Shown: piece by piece, positions 1 to 10,039 of the stretch
How positions within the stretch are numbered: position 1 is the first letter of the stretch
How the letters are laid out: every line of letters starts with the position of its first letter
Source of the DNA: Nannobrachium achirus
Taxonomy: Eukaryota > Chordata > Actinopteri > Myctophiformes > Myctophidae
DNA: 64,000 nt
NCBI GenBank assembly: GCA_963921795.1
Contig: OY997651.1
Span: 50,781,518 to 50,845,517 of the forward strand
Direction: 5' to 3'
Position numbers and translations under genes: made by a program
The notes under the pieces: model-generated
The model's database searches: none
Seen by the model: the letters and a program-made list of their open reading frames with translations, nothing else
Told to the model about the DNA's origin: nothing

Positions 1-400
1 GTTTGTATGTCAACAATCTGGCCAGCCATCGTCAAAGAAAAGGTCCTTTTCATTTAACTGGAGCTCAGTTAGTCTGTTCTTGAGAGACTACTATGTCAGT
101 GGTTCTCAAACCTTTTCATGTGAAGGACCCCCAAAATGATATGTATTTGGCCACGGACCCCCATCTCAAAATATTTAGTTCCAGGGACCACCCAGAAGCA
201 AAATTTGAGTTACAAACGATCGCTTTGAATACACATATATCCAAAGATTTGCACACATTTTCACTACTTTTTCAAAAATAGCAGATCTACAAGCTCGCAG
301 CGCGGCACTCGGTGCCGCGCTGTGAGCTTGTATATGCTATTTTTCACTGGTTAAAGCATTCAATAATTCTAGGCCTAAATGGGTTAACATAATAGCAAGA
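1..400 (+). mobile_element. Non-autonomous hAT-like repeat (family A), interior and left part
   Basis: It contains the hAT/Charlie-type terminal motif CAGTGGTTCTCAAACC near 104, followed by the GGACCCCC-rich body typical of this repeat. Its interior ends in a hairpin at 274-345. Most of the segment is repeated in inverted orientation at about 19498-19893, including the DNA to the left of the hAT motif, so the repeat unit is larger than the hAT part. Related fragments lie near 13030, 33918, 35580 and 42010. No transposase coding is present. Confidence 0.7.
274..345. repeat. Dispersed hairpin element, copy 1 (family A host)
   Basis: Near-perfect palindrome: AAAAATAGC at the left pairs with GCTATTTTT at the right, and the stem carries AGATCTACAAGCTCGCAG. 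The loop is about 5 nt (CTCGG) between GCGCGGCA and TGCCGCGC. Confidence 0.85.
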
Positions 401-589
401 TGGTCACTGTAAATATGGTCTATTGAAGGTTCCATGGTCTCAGCTTGTCACAAAGGCCAACAAGGCTTTTGCTGTTCGGCCTGGGGACCTCAGGCAGGCA
501 AACTCAGTGTCCTCTTTCAAATCTCACCTGTGCACTTCACTTCGCATGGTATCAGACACAACACGCGCGCTCCTTGTATGGGCCGTTCT

Positions 590-1385
590 GTCCGTGACGT
601 TAGTTATCTCCATACATGGAGTTCCGTGCTCATACAGCCATGATGTCAGTTACCTCCATATAAGGAGTTCCGTGCTCATACATACATACACACAAAGCCA
701 GACCTAGGAGCGGTTAGCACCGCTCCGGAACTCACATCTATCTCACCTCTTTTTTTCTTAATTTATGAACTGTTGTACTATTTATGCAATTTCTGGTCTT
801 TATTGTCTATTTACTGTTGTTATTGTAAAGCAATGTGTAACTTGTTTTTGACAGTCAGCTCCATATGGGTACAAAAGGGAACATGGGCATATACTGATGA
901 CATCATGGGCATACAAGGGACACTGACTAACAGATACAGAGATAGATACAGAGATCTGATCTCCATATATGGGTATAAACGGTTATAAGGGCTGACAGAT
1001 GACCTGGACTTATTCTGGACTTTGAAAATGTTCAGCATATCTCCATATATGGGTATAAAAGGTTACAAGGACTGACAGATACAGAGATCTCCATGTATCA
1101 ATCGGATCAGCGGTTTGACGCAGTTAATGAAGAAAATGATCCATCCCCACTTGTTTTTTCTGGTATGATGTCAGATGTCAAAGACATCATAGGACTTTCA
1201 CTTAACGAATAACTCAGTAAGCATGTTTTCGTACTGCATATCTCCATGGATCTCCATATACTGTATGAGTACCAGGGGTCTATGGGTAACAGCTACCGAT
1301 ATACATCACTGGCCAGATGGCCAAGACATGGCGCAACCTCGCCCTTTAGGGCGAGGTCGCTTGTCGCCCTGAGGTGTCTTACTAG
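590..1385 (+). mobile_element. Repeat with terminal hairpin and CTAG end (Helitron-like?), copy 1
   Basis: The interior consists of reiterated CCATATATGG-type blocks. The right end has a GC-rich hairpin (GACCTCGCCC / GGGCGAGGTC, about 1334-1360), then about 22 nt ending TCTTACTAG followed by T. The same end recurs at 15869, 31979 and 63262. Hairpin plus CTRR-T resembles a Helitron 3' end, but the hairpin-to-end distance is longer than usual. The left boundary is uncertain. Confidence 0.5.
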
Positions 1386-1905
1386 TTATCTATTCATTTA
1401 AACGACTGTTTTGCTGTGTGAAGATTAGGAACATTTACAACTAAATACCAACCTGGCTTCTAGCCTCCAAATCACAGTTATGGAATCGATGTAGCCTGGC
1501 CGGAATGAGATGCTCTCAACACACCTTTTCACACCCTAGTACATTAATGCTCCACACCATAAACACTCTACACGCTCCAAAGATAAACACTCTGAATGCT
1601 CCACACAACATAAACATTCTAAATGGCTCTAAAAGTTTATTTGCTGTTGAACTGTTTGTGCACGTCAGTGGCTGACAGGGAAATAAATTGGATCCAAACG
1701 GTTCCCTTGCAACGCAATTTGGCCTACGAGGTCTTTGTGTCTTTATGCAGGGCTGAGTGTCACGTTCCCAACATACTATACATAGCAGGATAATTCACAC
1801 ATCTGCCTCCATCAGTGCTTCCAGCAGGGTAAACAATGACACGTGAGACCAAAGAAAAAGGGAAACGTGACACAAGAGACAGAGTGCAGGGAGCAATGAG
1901 TGTAC
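1386..1905. other. Non-coding sequence, no recognised element
   Basis: Apart from a short imperfect reiteration of ACTCTACACGCTCC-like blocks at 1555-1625, nothing recognisable was found on either strand. Confidence 0.5.
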
Positions 1906-2142
1906 ATATTGTCGTTGTCGGGTGGAAACCTTGTATGTCCAAAACCGTTTGTTTAGTATTTATCATTTTAAAAATGAACTAACCTGGTGAAAATAGCAGA
2001 TCTACAAGAACACAACGTAGATCGGCTGTTTTCACTACTTTTGTGCAACAGCCTTGTATGATGAGCAGGGCTTTACTTGGTGAAAAGACGTACAAACTTG
2101 AAACTTGGAGATACAAGGTTTCTGCCCGACAGTGACAATATA
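1906..2142. mobile_element. TA-flanked MITE (family B), copy 1
   Basis: The terminal inverted repeats read inward as TTGTCGTTGTCGGG and TTGTCACTGTCGGG, each followed by AGAAACCTTGTAT-like sequence (GGAAACCTTGTAT on the left). The flanks are TA, compatible with a Tc1/mariner-type target. The interior carries a shortened hairpin at 1987-2035. Other copies are at 3130, 11296 and 16764. Confidence 0.75.
1987..2035. repeat. Dispersed hairpin element, shortened copy
   Basis: GTGAAAATAGCAGATCTAC pairs with GTAGATCGGCTGTTTTCAC across an 11-nt loop. The inner half of the usual stem is missing, which places the deletion at the palindrome centre. Confidence 0.8.
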
Positions 2143-2330
2143 CTGCACCTGTCTGCAGTCAACGTGGATCTGTCGTCTATGACACTGGTTACCAAACACT
2201 GGGTCGGGACATTTTGTTTTTAATTATAAATTCAAAACATTAAAAAGAAAAAAACATCCCCACAAAGCAAATATTTTCACGAAAAAAATAATCCAATAAT
2301 ATTAAACAAGTAATTTAATTAATAAATAAA

Positions 2331-2395
2331 TAGCCAATCTGCAAGCTCACAACACGGCGCAAACGGCGCGCATTGCAAGCTTGTAGATCTGGTCT
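2331..2395. repeat. Dispersed hairpin element, diverged copy
   Basis: TAGCCAATCTGCAAGCTCAC opposite GCAAGCTTGTAGATCTGGTCTA, with a GGCGC-rich middle. Several stem mismatches suggest an old copy. Confidence 0.6.
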
Positions 2396-2544
2396 ATGTA
2401 CGTATAACTATGACGCATGACTCCATATTCAGGCTATGCGTTTCAGCTCGAACTTCAATTTGCCATTATCACATTTGAGGAAAAGCAAACTATAAAACAT
2501 GTGTGGAGGTACTTTCTTGACCAACTGGCCGTGTGCACAAGGAA

Positions 2545-2736
<192 letters not shown>

Positions 2737-3129
2737 GAATTGATGTGTTCTTACCTGACGAATGAGAACAACAGGGGCGGAACCACAGCAGCACACATGC
2801 AAGAGAGAAGACAGGAATTCATTAAAACACTGTAGCTGCTGTTTCACAAACAGATGCTGTTGGCTATTGGCTCTATAAGGACAGAGTTCCGCCACAGAGA
2901 ACATTTTATACTGATGCATAGGCATGCTGTCACTGTGAATGTACTGTAACTTTGAGAATGTGCAAATGTAACAGAATGCACCGTTACATAGGGTCCATTT
3001 GGTTATGTGTGTATGCTCTAAGACAGGGGTTCCCAAACTTTTTTGTCTCAGGGCACCCCATAAATATTTTTTTAATCCGAGGCACCCCTACATTATAATT
3101 TTCTCTCCCAGCACCTTATATTTATAGCA

Positions 3130-3393
3130 TATCGTCGTTGTCGGGTGGAAACCTTGTATGTCCAAAACCGTTCTTTTTGTATTTATCATCTATAAAATGT
3201 ACTAAACTAGTGAAAACAGCTGATCTACAAGCACACCACGCCTCGTATCGCGAGGCGTTGTGTGCTTGTAGATCGGCTGTTTTCACTAGTTTTGTGCAAC
3301 AGTCTTGAATGATGAAGCAGGGCTTTGCTTTACCAAAAGACGTACACATTTGAAACTTGGAGATACGAGGTTTCTGCCTGACAGTGACGATAT
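3130..3393. mobile_element. TA-flanked MITE (family B), copy 2, nested in a hAT element
   Basis: The ends read inward as ATCGTCGTTGTCGGG and ATCGTCACTGTCAGG, with matching AAACCTTGTAT / AAACCTCGTAT. It carries a full-length hairpin in its centre at 3206-3290. Its insertion postdates the enclosing hAT element. Confidence 0.8.
3206..3290. repeat. Dispersed hairpin element, 85 bp, family B host
   Basis: ACTAGTGAAAACAGC on the left is complemented by GCTGTTTTCACTAGT on the right. The inner stem uses AAGCACACCACGCC opposite GGCGTTGTGTGCTT, with a loop of about 3 nt. The CACAC/GTGTG variant occurs on both arms together. Confidence 0.9.
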
Positions 3394-4412
3394 TGATTGT
3401 GTTGCGAGGAAAACGTTGAGATAATAGCCATTTTGGTTAGAACTGACTGAAAATAACTTTGTACTTCAAGTTTAAAATGATACTAAATATTTTTTTCAAG
3501 TGTTATCCAATTATCTCGCGGCATCCCTGGACTGCCGTCACGGCACCCCAGGGTGCCCCGTCACCCACTTTGAAAACCCCTGCTCTAAGACAGGGATCAA
3601 TCAAACCCATTTGCCCTCCACCCAGGTTGGAGGGGGCGGAGCCTGGAGTTAGCCAACATTTAACTTTTTATATAGTTCATAAATTTTACGGTTGTTGGGT
3701 TTTAAGTTAACGTTTCTCGAGATGTTGTACTGTTGCACTATTAACTGCTGATGTTGTTTTAAGCGCCACTGTAATGTTTTTTCACAGTGAAAAACATTGC
3801 AGTTAAGCTGGTTGCACACTGCTGCGTTTGCGTTGCGAAATGCGTTTTTCAGGGCAAGGAGAGAGAGAGAGATAGAGAGAGCAAGGGACAGCGTGGTGCG
3901 CGAAACGGGCGGCAGTGTGCAAACGTGACTGACATAACGTGAGTTAGATTTTTTTATTTGCGTGCTCCGAAATTCACTCCGATATTTGGCCCGAAAAATG
4001 CAGCACTGTTTTACGGTATGTGTAATTCATGTGATGTGACACTAAAGTTCTATTCTATTCTATTCTAGGCTGGTTTTGTCAAAAGTCCTTTTTGATTAAT
4101 ACATTTCCTTGGATCAATATATTTTTTAACCAAAGGGTGTTCAATAGCACAGATTTGTGCCAGACAGTGACGATTTAACACATTGACTGCCTAAAAACGC
4201 CTTAAGTCGTGTTAGCTAAAATCCAATACTGGATGGCACTAGCCTATGGTCAGCAAATAAAATAATACTAGGGCACGTCGCCCGATGACGTCAAGATGTA
4301 ACGGAACCGCAAACCCTTCTCCTTTATTATTATTTTTTTTTAATGAAAAGCTCCTAACGTGTGTGTATTGGGAGAGTAGCTGGGAGCATACTGCAGTGAG
4401 ACGGCTCTATCT

Positions 4413-4415
<3 letters not shown>

Positions 4416-4451
<36 letters not shown>
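4416..4451. repeat. (GA)n microsatellite
   Basis: About 36 bp of pure GA. Confidence 0.95.
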
Positions 4452-4452
<1 letters not shown>

Positions 4453-4816
4453 ATAATAAATGCATTTTGCCAATTATCCTGACATGTAGAGGTGTTCCCC
4501 CTCTTGTCCTTCCCACTGCGGTTCTCTATTCCAGAGCTACAAGCTGTGCTTGTTCCAGGAAGCAGGCACACAGTGTAACTATATGATCTGTAGACACTCC
4601 ATCTGATGCACAGGGGTGTAAAGCAGTGGTTTTCAACCTTTTTGTCATTTCAAGGTCCATTATTCATTCAGCCTTTGAGCCGCGGTAGGCCTGTCACAAT
4701 TATTACATAATCGTCTAATCACAATTATTTGAGGTAATCGCAATTATTTCGCATAATCGTCATAATCGTTTCCGTGTTGAGACATGTTCATATAGTTTCA
4801 AAACACTTTCACAACG

Positions 4817-4897
4817 TAGTGGAAATAGCCGATCTACAAGCTCACAACGCTTCACGATGCGATGCATTGTGAGCTTGTTGATCGGCTATTTCCACTA
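4817..4897. repeat. Dispersed hairpin element, family C host
   Basis: TAGTGGAAATAGCC pairs with GGCTATTTCCACTA; the stem core is GATCTACAAGCTCACAA. The matching copy at 41169-41249 keeps the same host position. Confidence 0.88.
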
Positions 4898-4954
4898 TCA
4901 ATGTTCTTTTTAAAGTGTGAAGTTGTCAAATATGTCCTTAATTTTAATTTTTTT

Positions 4955-5343
4955 ATATATATATTTTTATCCCACATTTTTTGCAACCCATTTTCTCACC
5001 CAGTGCCAACTACCTAACCTGTAGTCCTGGTTTCCGCTCTCCCCCTGCCGCGCCAGGGGAATTGGGGAGCACCTGGCTGGCTAGGGGGAGGTAGTATAGA
5101 AACCAGGACTACTGCATGTTTTTGTGAGGGCATCTACCCTAGGAGAGACTGGGAGAACATGCAAACTCCACACAGAAAGGCCCTATCGCCAACCCCACCT
5201 AGGGTGTGGGCGCTGATGATGCGGAGGGAGGAACACGCCCCCAGCGCCCACAGCTTCCCCCTTCCGGAATCGAACCCAGGACCTTCTGGCTGTGAGGCGA
5301 AGCGCTAACCACTGCGCCACCGTGCCCCCACGGTGGCGCAGTT
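4955..5343 (-). mobile_element. tRNA-derived SINE
   Basis: On the minus strand it reads GGTGGCGCAGTGGTTAGCG (A-box region), then GGTTCGATTCC (B box). The body contains GGGCCTTTCTGTGTGGAG and TTTGCATGTTCTCCCAG, a widespread fish SINE body. The equivalent family C position at about 41300 lacks it, giving an empty site. A body-only fragment is at 15638-15760. Confidence 0.75.
5314..5343. repeat. 13-bp inverted repeat at the SINE head
   Basis: The first 13 bases of the SINE head (CACGGTGGCGCAG on the minus strand) are also present in inverted orientation just outside it, separated by four C residues, giving a perfect 13-bp hairpin. Confidence 0.85.
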
Positions 5344-5612
5344 TGTATTTAGGTTATGTGTCATATCCGCCAAGTGCAACTTCAAAGACTACAAGCCATA
5401 CAGAAATGTAATTGTCAACGACAAAAACACAATTAAATTGTTAATCGCAATTATCTGAGTGACAATTAATCGTTATGTAAAATGTCATAATCGTGACAGC
5501 CGCGGACCACCATTTGATGAGATTCAGCCTCTCAGACGCAAAACTTTGAATATGTTGTTGTCGTTGGATAAGATTTTGTCCACGATTCCATGCTGTACTG
5601 CTACATTCTCTA

Positions 5613-7323
5613 TGTAGCGCTCCTGCCCCTACTGGTGGGAAAAGGCAGGACCATAAGTTATTTTAGTTATTTTATAATCCAATTAAGTTTAGATTAAAGT
5701 AATTCTTGTGTTTCAGGTTCAATGGTAAGTATTTCAAAATATGTCCTCATCCCCTTTAATACTGTAAATAATCACTCTTCTTTCTTTTCCAGGTAACCAG
5801 AACGTAAGTATCTTAATTCCCCAGTTAAACAGGTGAGTATAAATTATTTAGCTTAGCAGGTTAGGTAAGTATACTTCAAACACCAAGTACCAGGTAAATA
5901 TAATGTAAGTGAATACTTATTAATGTTAATACCCAGAACTCAATGTCCACTCAGGCAAGTATATAAAAATAATATTCTTTACTTAGACCAACACATAAAA
6001 GAAACAATAACATGAAATGGTGTTTCAAAAATATCAAATAATATATGGGTTCACAGCCCTAGTGATCAAAGACACTTCAGAACAATACCCTTTGGTATTA
6101 TTTCACTTTTCAAAATAGAAAACAAAAAAACTGTTGACAGCCCTAGTTGTCAAATCACATAACCAACCAGAAAATACCTCTTGTATTATTTCAATTGGCT
6201 TAAACCAAAAAGTACCCTTTTTGAATCAGGCCTATGCTAAATTAACCCTTGTAGAAATGCTCAATAAACACCTTTTGATCCTAAATTAACCCTAATCTAT
6301 TTGATCCTAAATTACCCTAATTAATCCTAAATTACCCTAATTAATCCTAAATACCTAAACCCCTTTAGAATATAGAATTAACCCGGTGGATTACCTCAGT
6401 AAAAAACAAAAATACTTGTTCAAAGAACAATACCTCAAAAATACACACTTAATGTGGGCCCACACACATTCACACCTCACACCCCCAGAACTGCAGTTCA
6501 GAATTAAACCCAACCCCTCGTTGCAGGCCTGTTACGATGCTCGGGTACGTTGTGGCCAGGATGACCCCTTCACTCTCCAGAGCAGGGAAAATAAAACAAG
6601 GTACCTTTATATGACGAGTGTTTGTGGTTGATGATGAAACAGTTAACAGCCCTCTCCAGCAGCGCACCTCCGTCCCGACGTCCAAACAGGGAGAAACAGC
6701 AGGGGCAGAATGTCCAAAGCACCTGAACATGCCAGTTCACTGCTTAAACGACTCTCCTCTCTGATCCCGACGTTTAGTAGAGACTTCTTGATTCTTTTTA
6801 GCTCCACACTGTCCCTCTGCACTAGTGAGACTTGACGCTAAAAAGTCACTAGCCCTCGCTGGTTTAGCAAACACTGTTAATCACCTCACTTGTAGAATAT
6901 CACGGTGTAAACGTCTGTCTGACGTTCAGTCCACTTCCACACGTGAATACTATAATTCCCTTAAGCTGTCGAGCAGACACACTCACAGTAACTACAGTCC
7001 AAAACGTTGTTAAATATAAAATTACAAACTTTAGTCACAGAGCAAACTGACGCAGCCTCTGTGCTCCTCCATTCTTCTCTCTCTCTCCTTGATTGGACCC
7101 ACCCGCACCTGTTCACTCACTCACTCACTCCTGGCTCTAAACCACCCAATCACACAAGGTAACCAATAATTGAAACCAATAATGACATCATCCTAACTTA
7201 CTGTAGGCTTTTTACTTTACCCAAAAATAAGTCACCTTTCAAAATAAAAGCACCAGTCACTGAGACTGAAAAAAACACAGTTCCACCATATTATTATACC
7301 CACTAAATATCCACCGGGTTACA
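5613..7323 (-). mobile_element. Probable solo LTR (1.7 kb) with 4-bp TCTA duplication
   Basis: The insert begins TGTAGC and ends GTTACA, i.e. TG...CA with short inverted ends. TCTA flanks it at 5609-5612 and 7324-7327. The uninterrupted sequence (ACATTCTCTTAATTGTGTAG) survives on the minus strand near 20740-20776, so the boundaries are supported by an empty site. The interior has several CCAAT motifs (about 7147-7180), short TAATCCTAAATTACCC reiterations (about 6300-6350) and no long reading frame. Terminal dinucleotides and duplication length fit an LTR retrotransposon; the family is unknown. Orientation is a weak call, from a TATAAAG on the minus strand near 6608. Confidence 0.6.
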
Positions 7324-7439
7324 TCTAATTGTGTAGACTTCTTGTAAATTAAGAAATGCAGGGGTTTAGCAATAATGTAACTCTTGGGAGTGTAGAATAT
7401 TTGGTTTCATTTTACGCTCTCAAGAGTTAAAGATCTACA

Positions 7440-7900
7440 AGGGTTCGTTTGGTTAGAAACTCTCCATCATTGTGTGGTGGTGTCCTCCTGTACATTGGAA
7501 AACGTCTCCTCTGTAAGCTATGCACAGAAAAGAGCCTGTGTTTATCTCAGCTTTGTCGGGATACATTGAAGTGATAATTAAAATGTCATCCACCCCCTGG
7601 AATCCGGTGAGATCTTCCATCAACGGAGTTTAATTGCACACAGATATTCATAAACGTCTAGGCCTCCGAAACAATGAGAATGGAAGCTAATGAATACACC
7701 TATGCATCAAAACACTAATGAATATTCTATGCCCCCCTCCGGCATGGAAAATAAACAAGTGATTATTGTTTCCCGACTCGACGTTTATCCTGAGAGCGTT
7801 CTCTCACCCAAAATGAACTAATAAATCCCATTATTAATGAAGCACCAAGGAGGGGTTAGAGAATACACCAAATATTGTTGAGCTGTGATACTGTAAACAA
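7440..7900. other. Apparently single-copy AT-rich non-coding block
   Basis: No repeat motif shared with the rest of the window was seen. It contains several homeodomain/octamer-like words (CTAATGAATA twice, TTAATGAAG, GATAATTAAAATG). It could be a conserved non-coding element; only cross-species alignment can tell. Confidence 0.3.
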
Positions 7901-8261
7901 CGTTTGAAGATAAATAAAGAGTTGTCAGAATTGTCACTGACCAGGGAAAAGAAACGTCCAGAAATATGTACCTTTTTTAACAACTACATAGCATATTATG
8001 TCCCACAAAATTATAAAGTTACATGTTTAAGGAAAAACAATCATCCTTCCATACATTTGAACTAATGCTATAGTCTAATCAGAACACCTGTGTAAGGCTG
8101 TGTTTACCCAAGAAATGGCCGCTCTTAGAACTACATTTGGCACACCCTATAGGGGAGACAATGAGTTTCATCCTGCCATTTGCCAAAGCACCAAGGCAGA
8201 ACTGCCAGTCAAAGCGAACACTGGTCAATCACAGCGCACCCTCGCCAGACATGCTTGTAGA

Positions 8262-8330
8262 GCAGGGGTGCCCAAAAGGTAGATTGTGATCTACCAGTAG
8301 ATCACAAAGGCTGTGCAGGTAGACCATATA
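8262..8330 (+). mobile_element. hAT-like terminal fragment
   Basis: CAGGGGTGCCCAAAAGGTAG followed by GATCTACCAGTAGATC, the end of a common vertebrate hAT repeat type. No matching right end was identified. Confidence 0.5.
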
Positions 8331-8488
8331 ACATGCCCCTAATATAAAGAGAAATAATTATAAACAAAAATCACAAAACCTCTCATTTTGTCACTTGAAT
8401 TGAATCACTGCTTCTAAAGTAGGCAAACCCCCACAATGCAATGCTTTGGTTTCAAATCAGTAGCATTACAAAGAACCCAAACACCTAT

Positions 8489-8661
8489 CACTTCCATTTC
8501 CCATTTCAAGTGTTTTTGTATCACTTCCATTTCCCATTTCAAGTGTGTTTGTACTGTATCACTTCCATTTCCCATTTCAAGTGTGTTTGTATCACTTCCA
8601 TTTCCCATTTCAAGTGCGTTTGTATCACTTCCATTTCCTATTTCAAGTGCGTTTGTCAAGT
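8489..8661 (+). repeat. Minisatellite, about 33-bp unit, five copies
   Basis: The unit CACTTCCATTTCCCATTTCA plus AGTGTGTTTGTAT repeats about five times, one copy carrying a 5-bp insertion. Open frames across it on both strands simply reflect the period being a multiple of three. Confidence 0.92.
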
Positions 8662-8877
8662 GCGGGAGGCACCTCGGAGCGAGCCAAAGTCACTGTGCTG
8701 AACGTTGCGAAGTCCGCTTTGATCTGACTCAGCAACATCCGAGTTATGTCCTGATCGGCACAGAATCATAAATAAAAAATTCCCTGAAAGTCATGTTGTG
8801 CCCCCCTCCTCCCCAAATAAGTAACTTTTTTTTGACAGCGTTGATTAATCAGACTTTGCATGACGTGTGTTCCACTG

Positions 8878-8890
8878 AACCAATATAAGT
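8878..8890 (+). promoter_or_regulatory. TATA-like motif upstream of the Kelch retrogene
   Basis: CCAATATAAGTGG lies about 80 bp before ATG 8966. It is a plausible but weak core promoter; it could equally be chance in AT-rich DNA. Confidence 0.25.
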
Positions 8891-8965
8891 GGTAGAGTAC
8901 ACAGTAGGACACCATTGTTACAAATAAGATTTGAAGAATTATATTTTAACCCTAGAGGAGCTGAG

Positions 8966-10027
8966 ATGTTATGCTGGATGCCTCATCTGAAAAGAGGACC
9001 TAATAATATCGGTCAAGCTGCTGTTGCCGTGGCAGACAAAGTCTACTCATTTGGAGGCTACTCATGTGGAGGCTACTCATTTGGAAGGTTCAGGAACGTC
9101 AGTTATGATTATCTTGATGTTCACATCTTCAACACTGTGTCTTTACGCTGGAGGAAGGTGACCCCAGTGACACCTGGAAGAGGAGAATGTCACCTTGATG
9201 TTCTTTGCAATCTCGGCTACCACACAGCTGTGCTGATCGAAGATACCGTCTACATCTGGGGGGGTTATAACTTTGACACGAATGAGAACTGCAACAGGCT
9301 TTATGCATTTGATGTTGACACTCAAAGATGGTTCAAACCCACGGTTTCAGGAACTGTTCCAGAGGAGAGGGAAGACCACTCAGCCTGTGTCTTTGGGAAG
9401 GTCATGTATATTCATGGAGGAATCAATAGGACTGAATACTATAATGACACGTACAAGTTGGACACCACCACAATGCTCTGGACTTTAATTAACACCAGAG
9501 ACACTCCAACTCCTGATTCATCATCTCACTCTGCCAGCATCCTGGGGACAAAGATGTTTGTATTTGGGGGTGGAGACTCTACCTCCAACAATATCATCAG
9601 AGTGTTTGACACAGAGACCAACTGCTGGCTGAGAACACCTTCTGCACAGCTTCGCCCAAAAGGATGCCATGCTAGTTATGCTCATTCAGCCTTTACCTAC
9701 AATGGAGAGCTGTACATATTTGGAGGCAAAACACATTTGGCTCCCGCTCCCTGCAATGATCTGTGGAAATTCAACCCAGAGACCTTCTCCTGGAAGAAGG
9801 TTACGCCCAAGAGAACAGGTCCATCTCCAATGTCTTGGATGTGCTGTTGCATTACGGGAGATCGTATCATCCTCTTTGGAGGAAGAGAAAGACCTGATGA
9901 ACTGTTCATCTTAGACTTAAGTCCTAGTCTCAAGACATTATGCAAGCTAGCAGTTATTCAGTACGGTCTGGAGCAGTCAGAACTTACACACAACATCAGG
10001 TGGGAACTGGCAGCCATGGCTAACTAA
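8966..10027 (+). CDS. klhdc3-like: Kelch domain-containing protein 3-like retrogene (353 aa)
   Basis: Intact single-exon frame closely resembling vertebrate KLHDC3, a Kelch-repeat substrate receptor of CUL2-RING ubiquitin ligases that reads C-terminal degrons. I chose ATG 8966 (MLCW...) because KLHDC3 starts MLRW...; an upstream in-frame ATG at 8915 would add 17 unrelated residues. Numbered from 8966, six Kelch Gly-Gly doublets lie near residues 30, 99, 151, 201, 253 and 305, e.g. VYIWGGYN, LYIFGGK, ILFGGRE. Near the C-terminus SLKTLCKLAVI fits an elongin BC-box (S/T-L-x3-C-x3-I/V), followed by IRWELAAM. Length is 353 aa against about 380 in the parent. An in-frame duplication gives GGYSCGGYSFG in the first blade. 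Vertebrate klhdc3 has many introns, so a one-exon copy implies retroposition. No poly(A) tail is visible, so the copy is not young. Expression is unproven. Confidence 0.9.
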   Translation: MLCWMPHLKRGPNNIGQAAVAVADKVYSFGGYSCGGYSFGRFRNVSYDYLDVHIFNTVSLRWRKVTPVTPGRGECHLDVLCNLGYHTAVLIEDTVYIWGGYNFDTNENCNRLYAFDVDTQRWFKPTVSGTVPEEREDHSACVFGKVMYIHGGINRTEYYNDTYKLDTTTMLWTLINTRDTPTPDSSSHSASILGTKMFVFGGGDSTSNNIIRVFDTETNCWLRTPSAQLRPKGCHASYAHSAFTYNGELYIFGGKTHLAPAPCNDLWKFNPETFSWKKVTPKRTGPSPMSWMCCCITGDRIILFGGRERPDELFILDLSPSLKTLCKLAVIQYGLEQSELTHNIRWELAAMAN

Positions 10028-10031
10028 ATCT

Positions 10032-10037
10032 AATAAA
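10032..10037 (+). terminator. Poly(A) signal AATAAA just after the Kelch stop
   Basis: AATAAA begins 4 bp after the TAA stop at 10025-10027, so a transcript using it would have a very short 3' UTR. Confidence 0.5.
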
Positions 10038-10039
10038 GT

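Larger units (their letters stand above)
3024..3582 (+). mobile_element. hAT element with 8-bp target duplication, carrying a nested MITE
   Basis: It starts CAGGGGTTCCCAAAC and ends GAAAACCCCTG. The flanking CTCTAAGA at 3016-3023 and 3583-3590 is a perfect 8-bp duplication, as expected for hAT transposition. A family B MITE sits inside at 3130-3393. No coding capacity. Confidence 0.88.
4686..5497 (+). mobile_element. hAT-like element (family C) with nested SINE
   Basis: It begins TAGGCCTGTCACAATTAT and ends with the inverted ATAATCGTGAC. AGCCGCGG lies on both sides (4678-4685 and 5498-5505), consistent with an 8-bp hAT duplication. It holds a hairpin at 4817-4897 and a SINE at about 4955-5343. 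A shorter copy without the SINE is at 41048-41404. Confidence 0.72.
4626..5612 (+). mobile_element. Outer hAT-like repeat interrupted by later insertions
   Basis: It opens with CAGTGGTTTTCAACC, a hAT-type end, and resumes after the insertion at 4686-5497 with ACCACCATTTGATGAG. Part of its interior (about 5540-5612 plus 7324-7350) is homologous to the minus strand of about 20739-20860. There it lacks the LTR-like insertion present here. Confidence 0.6.

Noticed and set aside
6386-6730. 81-86 residue frames inside the LTR-like insert
   Set aside because: No retroviral-type or other domain; probably chance within the non-coding insert.
8414-8771. Overlapping frames with repeated GNGSDTNALEM- and FHFPFQV-type motifs on both strands
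   Set aside because: The 33-bp minisatellite period is a multiple of three, so frames stay open on both strands; no gene needed.
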